Assembly (NCBI GenBank): GCA_016946835.1
Contig: JACVTC010000091.1
Location: 687,298 to 751,297, forward strand
DNA length: 64,000 nucleotides
Origin: Neocallimastix lanati (nom. inval.)
Taxonomy: Eukaryota > Neocallimastigomycota > Neocallimastigomycetes > Neocallimastigales > Neocallimastigaceae
Reading direction: 5' to 3'
Under the pieces are notes generated by a model. That model did no database searches. It was not told the origin of the DNA and worked only from the letters and a program-made list of their open reading frames with translations. Shown here piece after piece: positions 26,767 to 40,220 of this stretch. Within the stretch, counting starts at the first letter, position 1. Each line of letters opens with the position of its first letter. The position numbers were made by a program, and so were the translations under genes.

Positions 26767-28641
26767 TTATAAAATAATTTCTATAAGTACATGGTTAGCT
26801 TCACCTATTATATTTGGGTCCTTTTCAATACGTTTGTGATTTTGATTATCTTCATCATTAGAGGATGAGACTATCTTTCTTTTCATTTTTCTGATATTTA
26901 ATGGTACTAATTCATCGCTGGATGTATTATAGTTACTTTCTATGTCGCTTTCTGTACCACTTATATAGTTATTATTTTTAATTTCTTCATTATTGTTCTC
27001 TTTTATTTTATTTAATCTGATATTTAGCGGTTCATATTCGCTACTTGAAATAATATCATCCTCATCATTATTTTGTTTATTAACAATGTCTTCATTGCTA
27101 TTTTCATTTTTATTAGAATTTGTATTCTTATTATAATTGTTATTGTCAATATTATCTTCAGTAATATTAATTTCATTATTCTTTTCTACATTTTCATTAT
27201 TTTCAAATTCATCAATAAGATCTTCAAGGATTAGGTCTTGATAAAATTCAACATTATTTAAATCTTCTATGTTGTCTGAAATTATTTCTTTATTAATGTT
27301 AAATATATCAATATCTTTAGTTTTAATAAATTTGGTTTCATAAAATTCTACATTTCTCCTTAAATATATGGTTCCATTTTGTATGTCCAGGATTTTATAA
27401 GCATTTGCATTTTCTGCTCTACCTAGATTTATTCCGAATTTCTTGAATATATGTAGTTTGTTTGCATTTTCTTGTCTATCATAGGTGACAAAACAACCAA
27501 AAGCTCTTAATTTATCGTACCTGATATTATGGTGAGGACCATACCATTCTAAGTCAGGTATTTTATTATTGATACCTTTATGTGGTATTATATTTTTAAT
27601 ATCTACTGCATTTTTTATGGCATATGGCCAGTATTTAAGATTTAGGTTTGAATATCTAAGTATTGTCTTTATACAGTTTTCGAGAGATCTATTATTCCTT
27701 TCTGACCTTCCTAGTTCCTCAGGATTTTTCGGCGCAGTGGTAAGGTGTATGGTTCCATGTTTGTCATATAGTTCGTTTAATAATGGTGTACTATATTCTG
27801 GTGCACCGTCAGTTTTGAAATATTTGATGTCCAGATCAAAATGATTCTTCAAATAATTAAAGAATTTAGTAACTATGTTACCAACTTCTCTTTTGCTCAC
27901 AATGTTATATATCCAAATTTTCCTTGAAAAATCATCAACAAAGATGATAGAATAATTTTCGCCATTTACTCCTTCAATACCTTTGTTACCTTTATTGAAT
28001 TCGAGCAAGTCACTATAAATTAAGTCTCCTCTGGATTTTGCTCTAAGATTACTGGTTTTATTAGGCAGTTTATTAATTTTAGATACATTGCAATCCTTAC
28101 ACGTTTTTAATGAAACATTGATGTTTTTAATTTTATCTTGTAAATATTTTATATCATAATGTAAAAACCTATTATGCCATATAAATTTTTTTAATTTATC
28201 ATTGGCAGGTTCTACTAAATAATTTTCAATTATCTTTTTGTTTTTATTCTTACTTACTATTTTATTATTATCATTAGAGTTGGTTAAAATTTTAAATAAA
28301 CCATTATCGATTTCAATAATATCTATGACTTTGTTTATTTTCAATTGGTTGATATTATCTTTGAATAATTTTAAATATTTTTTATTGTTTTGATTGTAGA
28401 ATAAACAGCTAATATTGTTATCTAACAAGTCTATTATAGATAATAAATTCCTTCTTCCATTCTTAAATAAAATAGCATCATCTATACTTATTATCTCTGG
28501 TCCTATTTTGATCTTTAATTTACCAGAAATGTTAGACTTATTACTTTTATTATTAAGAAAGTTGATTATGCTGTTTTTTAATTCTTTATTTTTTAAAATT
28601 TCAGGATTATTGAGTGGTCCCTGAATCAACCACCCATTCAA
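26767..28641 (-). pseudogene. Copia-type Pol fragment: GAG-pre-integrase and integrase core
   Basis: 624 codons in the gag frame, immediately after a TAA; the first codon is TTG, so there is no start of its own. The NGWLIQGP segment stands where a copia protease would read WLIDSG; the catalytic Asp-Ser-Gly is missing. Then come NLLSIIDLL (end of protease region), HNRFLHYDIKYLQ with CKDCNVSK (zinc-binding GAG-pre-integrase, His-His-Cys-Cys), and the integrase core. The core has Asp in SDLLEF, Asp in FKTDGAPEYS, and Glu in ELGRSERNNRSLE (family pattern NGxxERxNR, here degenerate). It continues through KLRAFGCFVTYD and ends in an acidic N/E/D-rich tail with EANHVLIEIIL, where the copia RT linker should begin. 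Translation would require readthrough of the TAA. The frame is otherwise clean. Confidence 0.85.
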
Positions 28642-29124
28642 TTAAAAAGAATTGTTGTTGCTTGGATTCTCCTTATTAGTATCAACATTGTAGTTTTCTT
28701 CTATGTTGAAGGATTTTTCTTTTTCTTTTAGTTTTTCTTGTTCAGTTCTTTTCCAGTTGTTATAAGAATCTCTTAAGCTGCATTGATTAATAAGATGATC
28801 TATTGATCCACAAAGGTTGCACTTCTTTCTATAAACTGGTTGTGCATCATAATGAGGATTAAAATGTTTTATTTCCTGTTTGTTCTTTTCATTTTTTATA
28901 TCATTTGTTTTCTTTTCATTTAATGATAACTCGATCATTTGTTTTATAACTGTCATATCTTCTTCTTTAACAACAGCATATGTAAGTCTTTCATAAATAT
29001 TCGGATAATGTTTTTTGAAACTGTTGCGGAGGTAATATAATTTATTGGATTGCTTTATCTCTTTGTCTAATGGATCTACACTTTTTACTGCCTTAACATA
29101 TTTATTCCAATATGAAACTAAACA
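28642..29124 (-). pseudogene. Copia-type Gag C-terminal fragment with CCHC zinc knuckle
   Basis: The frame is open from 29124 (a stop precedes it) to the TAA at 28642-28644; the first ATG is at 28956. It reads VSYWNKYVKAV, SNKLYYLRNSFKKHYP, YAVVKEEDM, then the zinc knuckle CNLCGSIDHLINQC (C-x2-C-x4-H-x4-C). Gag packages the element RNA. The N-terminal half is missing, so it is a 5' truncation. Confidence 0.8.
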
Positions 29125-29221
29125 CTATTATTTATAGTAATAAAGAAGAAATTGGAACTTCAAATATTTATACATACTTCTATTCAGATAAAACATAGGG
29201 GTTAAACCAACCTTTATATCA

Positions 29222-29420
29222 TATAAATATATCCAAATTCTTTTTTTTTTTTTTTATGACACTACAAGCTTTTGGAGAAATTATTAATTTCCATTATACT
29301 TAAAGTAAAGATTTTTCAGAAAAGATGGATGAAAAATTTTTTGAATGAAAATGAAAATTTTTATAATGCTTTATTAATACATTATATAACTAAAAAATCA
29401 TTATAATTTAATATTGTTAT
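29222..29420. repeat. Dispersed ~190-bp repeat, copy 1
   Basis: Shares order and wording with 49385-49575: a poly-T run then ATGA, CTA, AAGCTTT, GGAGAAA, TTAATTT, CATTAT, TTAAAGT, GAATGAAAAT and a run of AT. Diverged but collinear. No coding content. Confidence 0.65.
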
Positions 29421-29445
29421 TATTTATTAATAATTTAATTTTCTA

Positions 29446-30963
<1,518 letters not shown>

Positions 30964-31282
30964 GTTAGCTTTATTAAATTTAGATCTATAATAATATTCC
31001 TTATGGAATATGGTATACAAGAGAAATAAGTGTATGATCTATCTTTCAGCTTTAAATAAGTAATAAAGTCACATGTTACTACATGCGTTTTCCATAACAT
31101 AAAATAAATTAAAAATTAATTAAATAAATATTAAAAGATAATTAACATAGATTTATACAAGACGATAGATCATAATACATTTAAGTAATCATTAAATATA
31201 AATAAATAAATACACATAAATATAAATAAATACTATAAATAAATAAATTAAATATATAGTTAAATTATGAGTGCAGTCAACA

Positions 31283-31400
<118 letters not shown>

Positions 31401-31405
31401 ATAAT

Positions 31406-31659
31406 GGTGCATTTAGCCAAATTGCATTTCGCCATTTTTGAAAGAATGTGACGTATTAAAAAAGTGGCATTTCGCTAAATTAGCCAAATTGAAAATTGAT
31501 AAATTTAAATATAAAATTAATATTATTAATATTGAATAAAAACAAGTTTAAAAAAAAATATTTTGAATTATTATTATTAATTATTTATTCATTTATAATA
31601 CTCCACTTAGCGAAATGCAACCTGATGAAATGCAATTTGGGGAAATGCAACTCTCCCTA
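31406..31659. repeat. MITE-like element with ~29-bp imperfect inverted ends
   Basis: The left end GGTGCATTTAGCC...TTGCATTTCGCCA and the complement of the right end (GTTGCATTTCCCC...TTGCATTTCATCA) match at roughly 24 of 29 positions. The decamer GCGAAATGCA and variants occur several times on both arms. It is surrounded by ATT repeats. No ORF of substance. Related words occur at 1990-2060, 12612-12760, 31748-31780 and 49340-49372. Confidence 0.6.
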
Positions 31660-31807
31660 TTATTATTATTATTATTATTATAATAACCAAAATTAGTATA
31701 TTGATAGTTATTTGAATAGATTAAACCAACCTTTATGTCAAATATATGGGAATGTTGCATTTCCGAAAATGTGGCTTTTTAAAATTGTAATAAATAAATT
31801 AACAAAT

Positions 31808-32422
31808 TGATACGATATTTTATTAAATACCGTATATGTTAGTTGGGCGTTTGTGCAAAAGGGAATTACTCCAAGAATATTATATTACAATAATTATATT
31901 TACTTTTTATTTATTTATCTTTTATTATTTTATTTATTATATTTTATCATAAAAAAAATACATGTTTTATTATTATTCCTTAAAAAAAAAGAAAATATTT
32001 ATTTATAAATTATTTTCATAATTATATTTTTTACTAATTTTATAAATTTTATTTATCGAAACACTAAAATTAATTAATAAATATAAATATTCATAACTTT
32101 TTACTTATAACTATTAATTCATCTTGTTTAACATTATTTAAAAATTATTTTAATATTAACATCAATTTAATTAAACATTCAATCTCCGTTATAATTAATA
32201 TAACTAATTTTACTATATTATCAACAATTCTTTTAATATTTTTAATATTATTATTTAATTTAATATTTTAATAATTAATAATAATAAATTATCTTTAATA
32301 ATATATTAATAATATATTTTAAGATTCATTATATAAAATTAATTTTTAATAAATATTTATATTAATAATTTTTCTAAATAATTTTTCTATTATTTTCTAT
32401 TATTTTTACTGGACATGCATCA
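31808..32422 (-). repeat. E1 3' LTR (left copy)
   Basis: 615 bp, identical by eye to 40221-40835. It is preceded, in element orientation, by the purine-rich GTGGGGGCATCT (complement of 32423-32434). E3 has the near-identical GTCGGGGCATCT at the same place, linking the two families. Confidence 0.92.
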
Positions 32423-32595
32423 AGATGCCCCCACTTAGCTTAGACTTCGTCCCTTGAAGTCTATAAGCATATTAAAATATTTATTAAACTAATAATACTA
32501 TTATATATTTTATAATATTTTTTTTATATTTTTTTTTTATATTTTTTATATATATCAAAATTTTTTTTTTTTTTTTTTTTTTATATATATATCAT

Positions 32596-32641
<46 letters not shown>

Positions 32642-32646
<5 letters not shown>

Positions 32647-35600
32647 GATTATAATTTAGGAAATTACTAATATATGGAATTACATTTTTTAGATGAATGT
32701 TTCTCTCTGCAATTTCGTTCGTATAAGGATCACATACTGTGACAGTATTAAATTGCTGTTTAACTATTTTTAATGGTCCGATATAATAAGGGTCTAGTTT
32801 CCTTCGATTGAAATTTCTAACTAAAACTAGGTCTCCTGGTTTGAATTCACTTCTTAATCTTTTAATCTGTCTTCTCCTATCTTTCCATAATTCATTTGCA
32901 GTTTCAATATTTTTGATTGCTTCAGAAATCCAATTATGGTGATTAATAAATTTTCGAACAAAATATTCTTCTTCTGATTCTTCAGGAAATCTTTTGTCAA
33001 TATTAATTGCTAATTCAAATGGTTGTAAGTCTTTCCTACCATAGAGTAATTCGAAACTACTAAATTTAGTAACTTCATTTTTTGTTGTTCTTAAAGCCCA
33101 AAGTGCACTAGGTAAAATATCATCCCATTCTTGATTTTGTTTACTTAATTCTTTAAATTGGCTTTTAAGAATTCTAATATATTTGACTATTTCTCTATTC
33201 CTGTTTTCAACTTCTCCGTTAGAAGCAGGATGATAAGTACTAATATAATGTACATAGACATCATTTAAATCTAGGAAAGCTTTTGTTTTATCAGATATGA
33301 ATTGCGGGCCATTATCAGTAATTAATATCTCTGGAATCCCGTGTCTTGAAAATATATTATTTAAAAATCTAATGACATCTTCTGATTCTGTTTTGGCTAA
33401 TGCTTCAGCTTCCACCCATTTTGTTAAATAATCTACAAGTACTATTATATATTTATTACCTCTGAAAGATTCGTATAAGGGTCCAACTAAATCCAATCCT
33501 ACCCGAGTAAAAGGTAGACCTGGGGGTGTAGCTAAATCTTCTGTAAATACATTCGGTGGTTGTGGTTTACATAATTGACATACATGACAAGATTTAATAA
33601 ATAATCTGATATCCTTATTCATTCCTATCCAATAATAGTTCCTTTTCAAACGATGGTAGGTTTTAAAGTTACCTTCATGTCCTAAACAATGAGCTTTACT
33701 AATAAGTTCCCATTTTTCATTATCATTAAATATTACTTTTCTTAATTCATTATTATCTTTATAATACTGAACTCCATCAATTAATACAAATTTCTGGTTT
33801 ATTATTTTTTTATAGAAATCATTTAGTATTTCAGTACTATCATCAATATCATTATTATTAGTATTAACATGATTAATATTATTATTATTATTATCATTAT
33901 TATTAAAACTATGTTTATTATTTTCTTCAGTTTGAAATACCATATAATTCACATTCAATTTATTTTCCACTCCATTATTTTCACTATTATTATTATGTAA
34001 TTTATTATTAAACTTATTAAACTTATTAATGTTATTTACATTATTTTTAATTTCCTCATATTCCATTTTGTAATTTTCATTATTACTATTGATCTTAATT
34101 TCATCCACTAACTCTTTTATTTTATTAATTTTAGTATTTTTCTTATTTCTAATTTCTTCATTATTTTTAATTTCACAATTTTGAATTTCATTATTTATAA
34201 CTTGGTTGAATACATCTTTATTATAATTTTTTATATTATTTCTTTTATTTTTATTTTTTATATGTTTATCATCATTTTTTATATTTTTGATTATATATTT
34301 TTCATTGTTAGAATGTAATCTAGATAGTGCATCAGCAACTACATTCCTCCTCCCCTCTTCATATAACACTTTAATTTTTAAAATACTGAACTCAGTTATC
34401 CATTTGACATGCCTTGCTGAAGAAGGTTCTTTATTTTTAAATATGTAAACTAAAGGCTTATGATCGGTATAAAGAATTGTCTCAAAACTATTACCAGTGA
34501 GAAAAGGTTTAAATTTCATGACACAGTAAAATGCGGCAAGCCCCTCAAGTTCTGTAATGCTATAATTGATTTCAGAATTGGAAAGTGTCCTACTTTCATA
34601 ATATAATGGCTTCTCAATGTTGTCATCGTCTAACTGAAGTAGTACCCCGCCAATTCCTGATTTAGATGCATCTGAACGAACAATAAATGGTTTATCAAAA
34701 TTTGGAGGTGACAATATAGGTGCATTAATAAGACGAATTTTTAAAAATTCAAATGCATTATTAGATTCGGTAGACCAAACAAAAGGAACATTCTTTTTTG
34801 TTAAATCATATAAAGGTTTAGCAATTTGGGCAAAATGGCTAATGAATTTCCGGTAATATCCAATTGCCCCTAAGAAAGAACGTAACTGTTTTAAATTAGA
34901 AGGAGGTAACCAATTAGCAATAACTTTTATTTTAGAATTCATAGGTTTTATACCCTTAGTAGAAAGAGTATGACCAAGGAGCTCAACTTCTTCTTTAAAG
35001 AAATCACATTTTTCAAAATTCACTTTTAATCCATTATTAGCAAGAATGAGGAATACTTTTTCTAGGTCTTTGATGTGTTGATCTAATGAAGGAGAATAAA
35101 TAACTAAGTCATCTATGTAAATAAAAACACATACTCCGATTAAATCAAAAAATATTCTGTTCATCTCCCTTTGAAAAGTAGCGGGAGCGTTGCATAGTCC
35201 AAAAGGCATAACTTCAAAATTAAAGTTTCCGTAAATGGTCGTAAAGCAAGTGATATCTTTATCATCAGAATGCATAGGAATCTGATGGTACCCTGAGAAG
35301 AGATCAATAGTAGACAAAATAGAAATATCACCGCTAACATAGTAAAGTATATCATCTATTAAAGGAAGTGCATAAGCGTCCTTTAATGTACAATTATTAA
35401 TCTTCCTGTAGTCAACACACATTCTCACTTGACCATTCTTTTTCGGTACCAGTACTACAGGAGAAGACCAAGGAGAACTAGAAGGGACAATTAAGTTATT
35501 ATTTATAAGTTTAATTAATTCCTTTTTAAGTGCATCAGCTTGCACTTTTGAAATACGGTAGGCCCTCTGTTTAATAGGTGTTGTTCCTGGTATTAAATTA

Positions 35601-37999
35601 ATTCTATGAGGATATAGCTTTGACGAACCCAAATCGTCAGTTTTCAGTGCAAGAACACTAATATAATTTAAAAATAATTTTTCTACATCAGCTTTCAAAT
35701 TTTCTGGTAATTTTTTTACAATAGAGTGAATCATTTCCAGTTTAGATATTGTGTCGTCTGTGCAAACCTCGTTTTCATTATGTAGTACTTCATTAGTTAT
35801 TAATAAAAGAGATGGAATCAATTGTGTTGTAATATCAACCGTTTTATTCTTATATTCTTTCCTTTCAATATTTCTATCTACTAATTTATAATTACTATTT
35901 AATTTGTTATTGCCGTTTTGATCAGAATCGATTTTTGATGGAAGTTTAGAATGTAGTATGGGATTTATATTGTTTGTAACTTTAGAATTAATTTTATGAT
36001 CATTTATTTTATAATTGTCAATTTTATCATCATTCTTATTATTATTCGTTTTTATTTTGATATTATTTTCTTTATCGATGTCGACACTATTAAAGAAAGG
36101 TAATTTTACATTAAAATTATTTATGTTAATATTAGGCAACTCTGATTTAGCATATGTAAAAAGTATATTATTATTATCATTATTATTATCATTGTCACTC
36201 CAACTAGTTTCAGAATCCTCATCATTCTCTTCAGAAGAATTATTATTTATATTATTCTCCTTATTCATATTATTTTCTTCGTCATTAATTCTATTTGTAC
36301 TTTCAGAAGGACTCAAGCTAACATCATAAAATAAAGAAGCTAATTCTATAGGATTATTATTTTCATCAATATGATATAAGGTATCATTAACTAAATTTAT
36401 ATCAAATCTATTTCGTTTAAGTGTGTCAATACCTATTAATATATCAAAGATATCATCCTTATCAATTTTCCTAAAGTAATCGATAAAAGTGTAATTTCCA
36501 ATAGATATTTTTAGTTCATAAATATCTGAACAAGTTGAATTGTTGGAATATACCTGAAAAATTTTTTCGGATATTCTCCCAATAGGATTTTTATTAATTT
36601 TAAATTTTTTTAAAGCCGTAGTGGTAATCAAATTAACGCTAGCACACGAGTCCAAGAAAATTTCAGCTGGTTTCTTATCCACAGTGCCTTTAACTTTAAT
36701 CACTTTATGTTGGCTTATAATTGTCATTACATTTATTAAAGATGTATTCAAATTTTTCTTTATTTTCTCTTTTCCTTCGGTTAATTTTAATGCTTTTGTA
36801 AATTCTGACCTGAACTTTGGAAACAGGTCTAACAAATATACTAACTTCGTTATGACTTCGGTTGATGCTACTTCCTTGATAAAGTCCTTAATTTTAAATT
36901 CATTAAAATCTTCCATCATTTTTATGTGTTTCTCTGGCTTGGAATAACTTTTAACATTGATGGGTATATCATCTTTGTTACTGCTCAGTATTTCATTTAT
37001 TTTATTCAATTTATTCGCTTTTTTTACATTTCTACTATTTGGTTGATTGATATAAGAAAGATCCAAATATTCTAATTTATTTGTGTTATTATTAGTTATT
37101 GTTTGATTAGTTGGTGGTTGTGAATCCTCAAAAATTTCAATAGATTCATTGAAAGTAACATTTTTATGATCTTTATTTTCTTTAAATTCTTTACCTTCTT
37201 CTTTTTCTGTTGATAGTTTGACATTCGTTCCTCCCTCATCTATTATCATATCAGGTGTTCCTGTAGTTGCTAATTTATTAACGTTTAATTTTCTTTTCAT
37301 AATAGTATTTTTCTTCATAGCATTTGTAATAATTGGAACTGGATTATCTATAAGCTTTTTCTTTATTTCTTTGGTATATGGGGAGATTTTTATTGAATTA
37401 TTTTTACCTTTCTTTTGGGCAACAGCGATAATTTCCTCATTATGGTAATTATCAAAATTATTATAAATATTATTTGAATTAGGTTCATTATTAATTTTCT
37501 TTTCATTATCATTTATAGAAATTCTATTTAAATCAATTTCATTGTTACTTTGATCATCATTATTATTTTTATAAGTATTATTTATATTAACATCATTGTT
37601 AACTTGTTTATTAATAGTGTCATTTTCATAGATGTTGTTATGATTACTATTATTTAATTTATAACCGTTACTAGTATTCTTACTAAGATATTCTATATTA
37701 TTTAAGTTATTATTATTATTATTATTGGAATAAATATTATCAATACTTGTATGATTATCATCAAATAAACTGTTTGTATAATTTATTTTATTATTCTTAT
37801 TTAAATAATTATTGTTTATATCATAATTATGTGAATTATCATTATAAGGATATCCATTATTTATTACATCATTATTTGAAGTTGCACTAGCATTATATGA
37901 ATTATTATTATTATTATTATTATTATGTAAGTTATTATTATTATTATTATTATGTAAATTATTATCATTAGTATTATTATAATTATTTTTTGTTTTCAT
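32642..37999 (-). CDS. pol: E1 Pol: protease, reverse transcriptase, RNase H, integrase
   Basis: 1785 codons from the first ATG, but the frame is open back to the slippery site at 38122-38128, so translation probably enters by frameshift. Residues 1-200 are poly-asparagine rich. Protease lies at ~448 (IFLDSCAS; Asp-Ser with Cys where most have Gly/Thr). RT peaks at ~960 with FIYIDDLVIYS. RNase H follows from ~1103 (VRSDASKSGIGG). An N/K-rich spacer precedes the integrase zinc finger at ~1433-1476 (HCLGHEG...CHVCQLC). The integrase core has Asp ~1501 (GLDLVGP), Asp ~1563 (ITDNGPQF) and Glu ~1595 (NGEVENRN). It ends with a GPY/F-like module (YYIGPLKIV) and no chromodomain. Makes cDNA in Gag particles and integrates it. 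Confidence 0.95.
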
Positions 38000-38095
38000 A
38001 GTATTATTATTTAACTTGGGAGAGTATGTTAAATTTACATATTCTTCATTAATACTATTATTTTTATTATAAGTTTGAAGTTTGGTTTGGTTAAC

Positions 38096-38128
38096 GGGAG
38101 TTGTCCTTCTCCCATTATTTAGTTTAAA
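38096..38128 (-). promoter_or_regulatory. -1 programmed ribosomal frameshift signal (gag-pol)
   Basis: Minus strand: heptamer T_TTA_AAC (38128-38122) in the gag frame, at once followed by the gag stop TAA. After an 8-nt spacer comes the stem GGGAG (38113-38109) pairing with CTCCC (38100-38096) across an 8-nt loop. A -1 slip on the heptamer continues in exactly the pol frame (LNNGRRTTPV). Heptamer, spacing and hairpin all match the classical -1 signal. Confidence 0.85.
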
Positions 38129-39423
38129 TTATTAAAGCTATCTCCATTATTATTATTATTATTTACATTAGCTTTGAAATTACTATTAATATTTGAACTA
38201 GTAGTATTAATATCCTGATTTATTCCATTAGAATTTCTATTAAAATTATTATTTCCAGTGGGAATATTATTCTCATTAAAATTATGATTATTTCTATTAG
38301 CAATATTATTTCCAGTAAATTTATTATTTTTATTAAAGTAATAATTACTACCATTAAAAGAATTATTGTAGCCATTTTTATTACTATTATTATAATAATT
38401 GTTATATTTATTACTATTATTATTATAATCAAAATTATTATTATAATTATTACCCATATCATTATTATTCATATTATAAAGATTATTATTTCTATTACTA
38501 CCATTATTTTTATTATTAGGACATTCATAAGCTTTATGTCCTACTTGTTTACATGAGTAACACATAACTGATTTTCTAGCTTTTGGTTCGTAGTTATTAT
38601 AGAATCTTCTTGTATCATAAGTATTATTTTGTTGAATTTGTTCTACTCCGTGATAATAATTATTATTATTATTAAAACTTTTATTTTTATTGTTACTATA
38701 TCTACCTGGTGTAAACATTCTATTATTGGTGGAGTTTTCATTTATATAACCCATAACATATGATGACGCTTGATATGAATTATCTAAATTATTTCCATGT
38801 TCTCTTAAGCTCCTATAAATTGGATGATTTAATAAATTGTTATTATTTTTATTTATGTTGTTTTGATATACCATAACATTCTGAGAATTTTTGTTTGTTA
38901 TAGTTCGTACTTCAGCTTTTTCTGCACGTTCTGCTACTTCGAACGCTTCTGTTAATGTTTTACAGTTGGCCAAAATTACTTGAGAATGTACATATACCCT
39001 ATCATGTATAGCATTTAAATAATCATCGACACATATTAATTTTTTATATTCCAAGTCAAGTCGATGATAAAGAGTTAAATAATTATAATTAAATCCTTTA
39101 ATTGTTTCATTTCTTTTTATTTTTAAGGCCTTTAAAATTGAACACTTATCATTTTGAGTAATTTCTAAATAATCTTCAATGGCTCTCTGGATTTCTTTAT
39201 ATGAGGGAAACCTTTTAACATTATTTCTTGTAGTACATAAAGATTTTAAAAGGTTTTTTATGTCAGCCTCTACTGCGTTCTTTACCCAAATAAAAATTCT
39301 GTTTGGTTCCTCGATGTTGTAAATTTCCATAACATTTTTGAAATCTTCTATCCAAGAATCTATGTCCTTACCATAATTTGCTAAGTATGGTAAGTCTCTT
39401 CTAATTTTCGAAGCGTCCGCCAT
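38119..39423 (-). CDS. gag: E1 Gag (capsid and nucleocapsid)
   Basis: 434 residues starting MADASKIRRDLPYLANYGKD. Residues ~15-190 are the retrotransposon gag domain (IDSWIEDFKNVMEIYNI, FPSYKEIQRAIEDYL, YLTLYHRLDLEYKK, EAFEVAERAEKAEV). The CCHC zinc knuckle CYSCKQVGHKAYEC lies at about 288-301. The tail is almost entirely Asn/Gly, encoded by AAT-rich DNA. The domain is similar in layout to the N-terminus of the E3 polyprotein (CFFCKEEGHYSYYC), supporting a common family. It ends on the stop codon adjoining the frameshift heptamer. Forms the virus-like particle and binds element RNA. Confidence 0.92.
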   Translation of the reverse strand: MADASKIRRDLPYLANYGKDIDSWIEDFKNVMEIYNIEEPNRIFIWVKNAVEADIKNLLKSLCTTRNNVKRFPSYKEIQRAIEDYLEITQNDKCSILKALKIKRNETIKGFNYNYLTLYHRLDLEYKKLICVDDYLNAIHDRVYVHSQVILANCKTLTEAFEVAERAEKAEVRTITNKNSQNVMVYQNNINKNNNNLLNHPIYRSLREHGNNLDNSYQASSYVMGYINENSTNNRMFTPGRYSNNKNKSFNNNNNYYHGVEQIQQNNTYDTRRFYNNYEPKARKSVMCYSCKQVGHKAYECPNNKNNGSNRNNNLYNMNNNDMGNNYNNNFDYNNNSNKYNNYYNNSNKNGYNNSFNGSNYYFNKNNKFTGNNIANRNNHNFNENNIPTGNNNFNRNSNGINQDINTTSSNINSNFKANVNNNNNNGDSFNNLN

Positions 39424-39525
39424 TTATCTAATTATTATTTTAATTTGAAATTATATTCTTATATACTTTTACGAGTATAATAATGTTATTTTTATTATTG
39501 TTATTATTATTGTTATTATTATTAC

Positions 39526-39556
<31 letters not shown>

Positions 39557-39570
39557 TTTTATTTTATATA

Positions 39571-40008
39571 CTATTATTTATTATTATTAATTATTACTTA
39601 ATTCACTATTACTAAAATATTATTTATTATTATTAATTATTACTTAATTCACTATTACTAAAATATCATTTATTATTATTAATTATTACTTAATTCACCA
39701 TTACTAAAATATTATTTATTATTATTATTAAAATATTATCTATTATTTTTTTTTTTTTTCTAAATATTATCACATATACTATTAATAAAATATTATTTAA
39801 TATTAATTTTTATACTAAACTATTACTACTTTTTATTATAATATCATTTCTTAATTAAAGGTTTATTCGTTTTTATACTGGTCCGAATTCCCAGTTGTCT
39901 TTAATTACTAATAAAGATAATAATAAAAAAAAATTAACTATACTAATAATAATAATTAAAGACTTATTCGTTTTTATTCTGGTTCGAACTCCCAGTTACC
40001 TTTAATTA
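39571..40008 (-). repeat. E1 leader repeats: ~47-bp triplicate and a duplicated TTCG/CGAA hairpin
   Basis: 39571-39712 carries three copies of a unit with TATTACTTAATTCAC(T/C)ATTAC. 39850-39908 and 39953-40008 are two copies of a hairpin unit: TAAAG...ATTCG, loop with CTGGT(T/C), CGAA(T/C)TCCCAG, CTTTA. The unit includes a B-box-like GGTTCGAACTCC. It lies between PBS and gag, where packaging signals normally are. Confidence 0.65.
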
Positions 40009-40198
40009 TTATTTAATAATAATCATAATAATTTTAGGCGTTTTTTTTTTTTTTTTTTTTTTTATATAAATTTATATATTACTATTATAAAAAAATTAAT
40101 TATTTAATTTTAATTTAATATTAATTATTTAATTGTCTTTATTTTTTAAAAAGTAAATATCAATATAAATATAAATTTCATAATATTCTTGGTTTGCA

Positions 40199-40216
40199 CG
40201 CCCGGATTCTCCACCA
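40199..40216 (-). promoter_or_regulatory. E1 primer binding site (tRNA 3' end type)
   Basis: Minus strand TGGTGGAGAATCCGGGCG, 4 nt inside the 5' LTR. Its complement ends ...TTCTCC-A-CCA, a mature tRNA 3' end with acceptor 5' strand GGAGAAT. The isoacceptor was not identified. Confidence 0.75.
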
Positions 40217-40220
40217 TTTT

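Larger units (their letters stand above)
26767..29124 (-). mobile_element. Truncated Ty1/copia retrotransposon (gag end to integrase only)
   Basis: On the minus strand a gag C-terminus (28642-29124) is followed in the same frame by GAG-pre-integrase and integrase (26767-28641). There is no reverse transcriptase or RNase H, and the active-site part of the protease is absent. No LTR adjoins either end, so this is a dead fragment. Its relation to the small LTR element 500 bp to the right is unproven. Confidence 0.85.
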
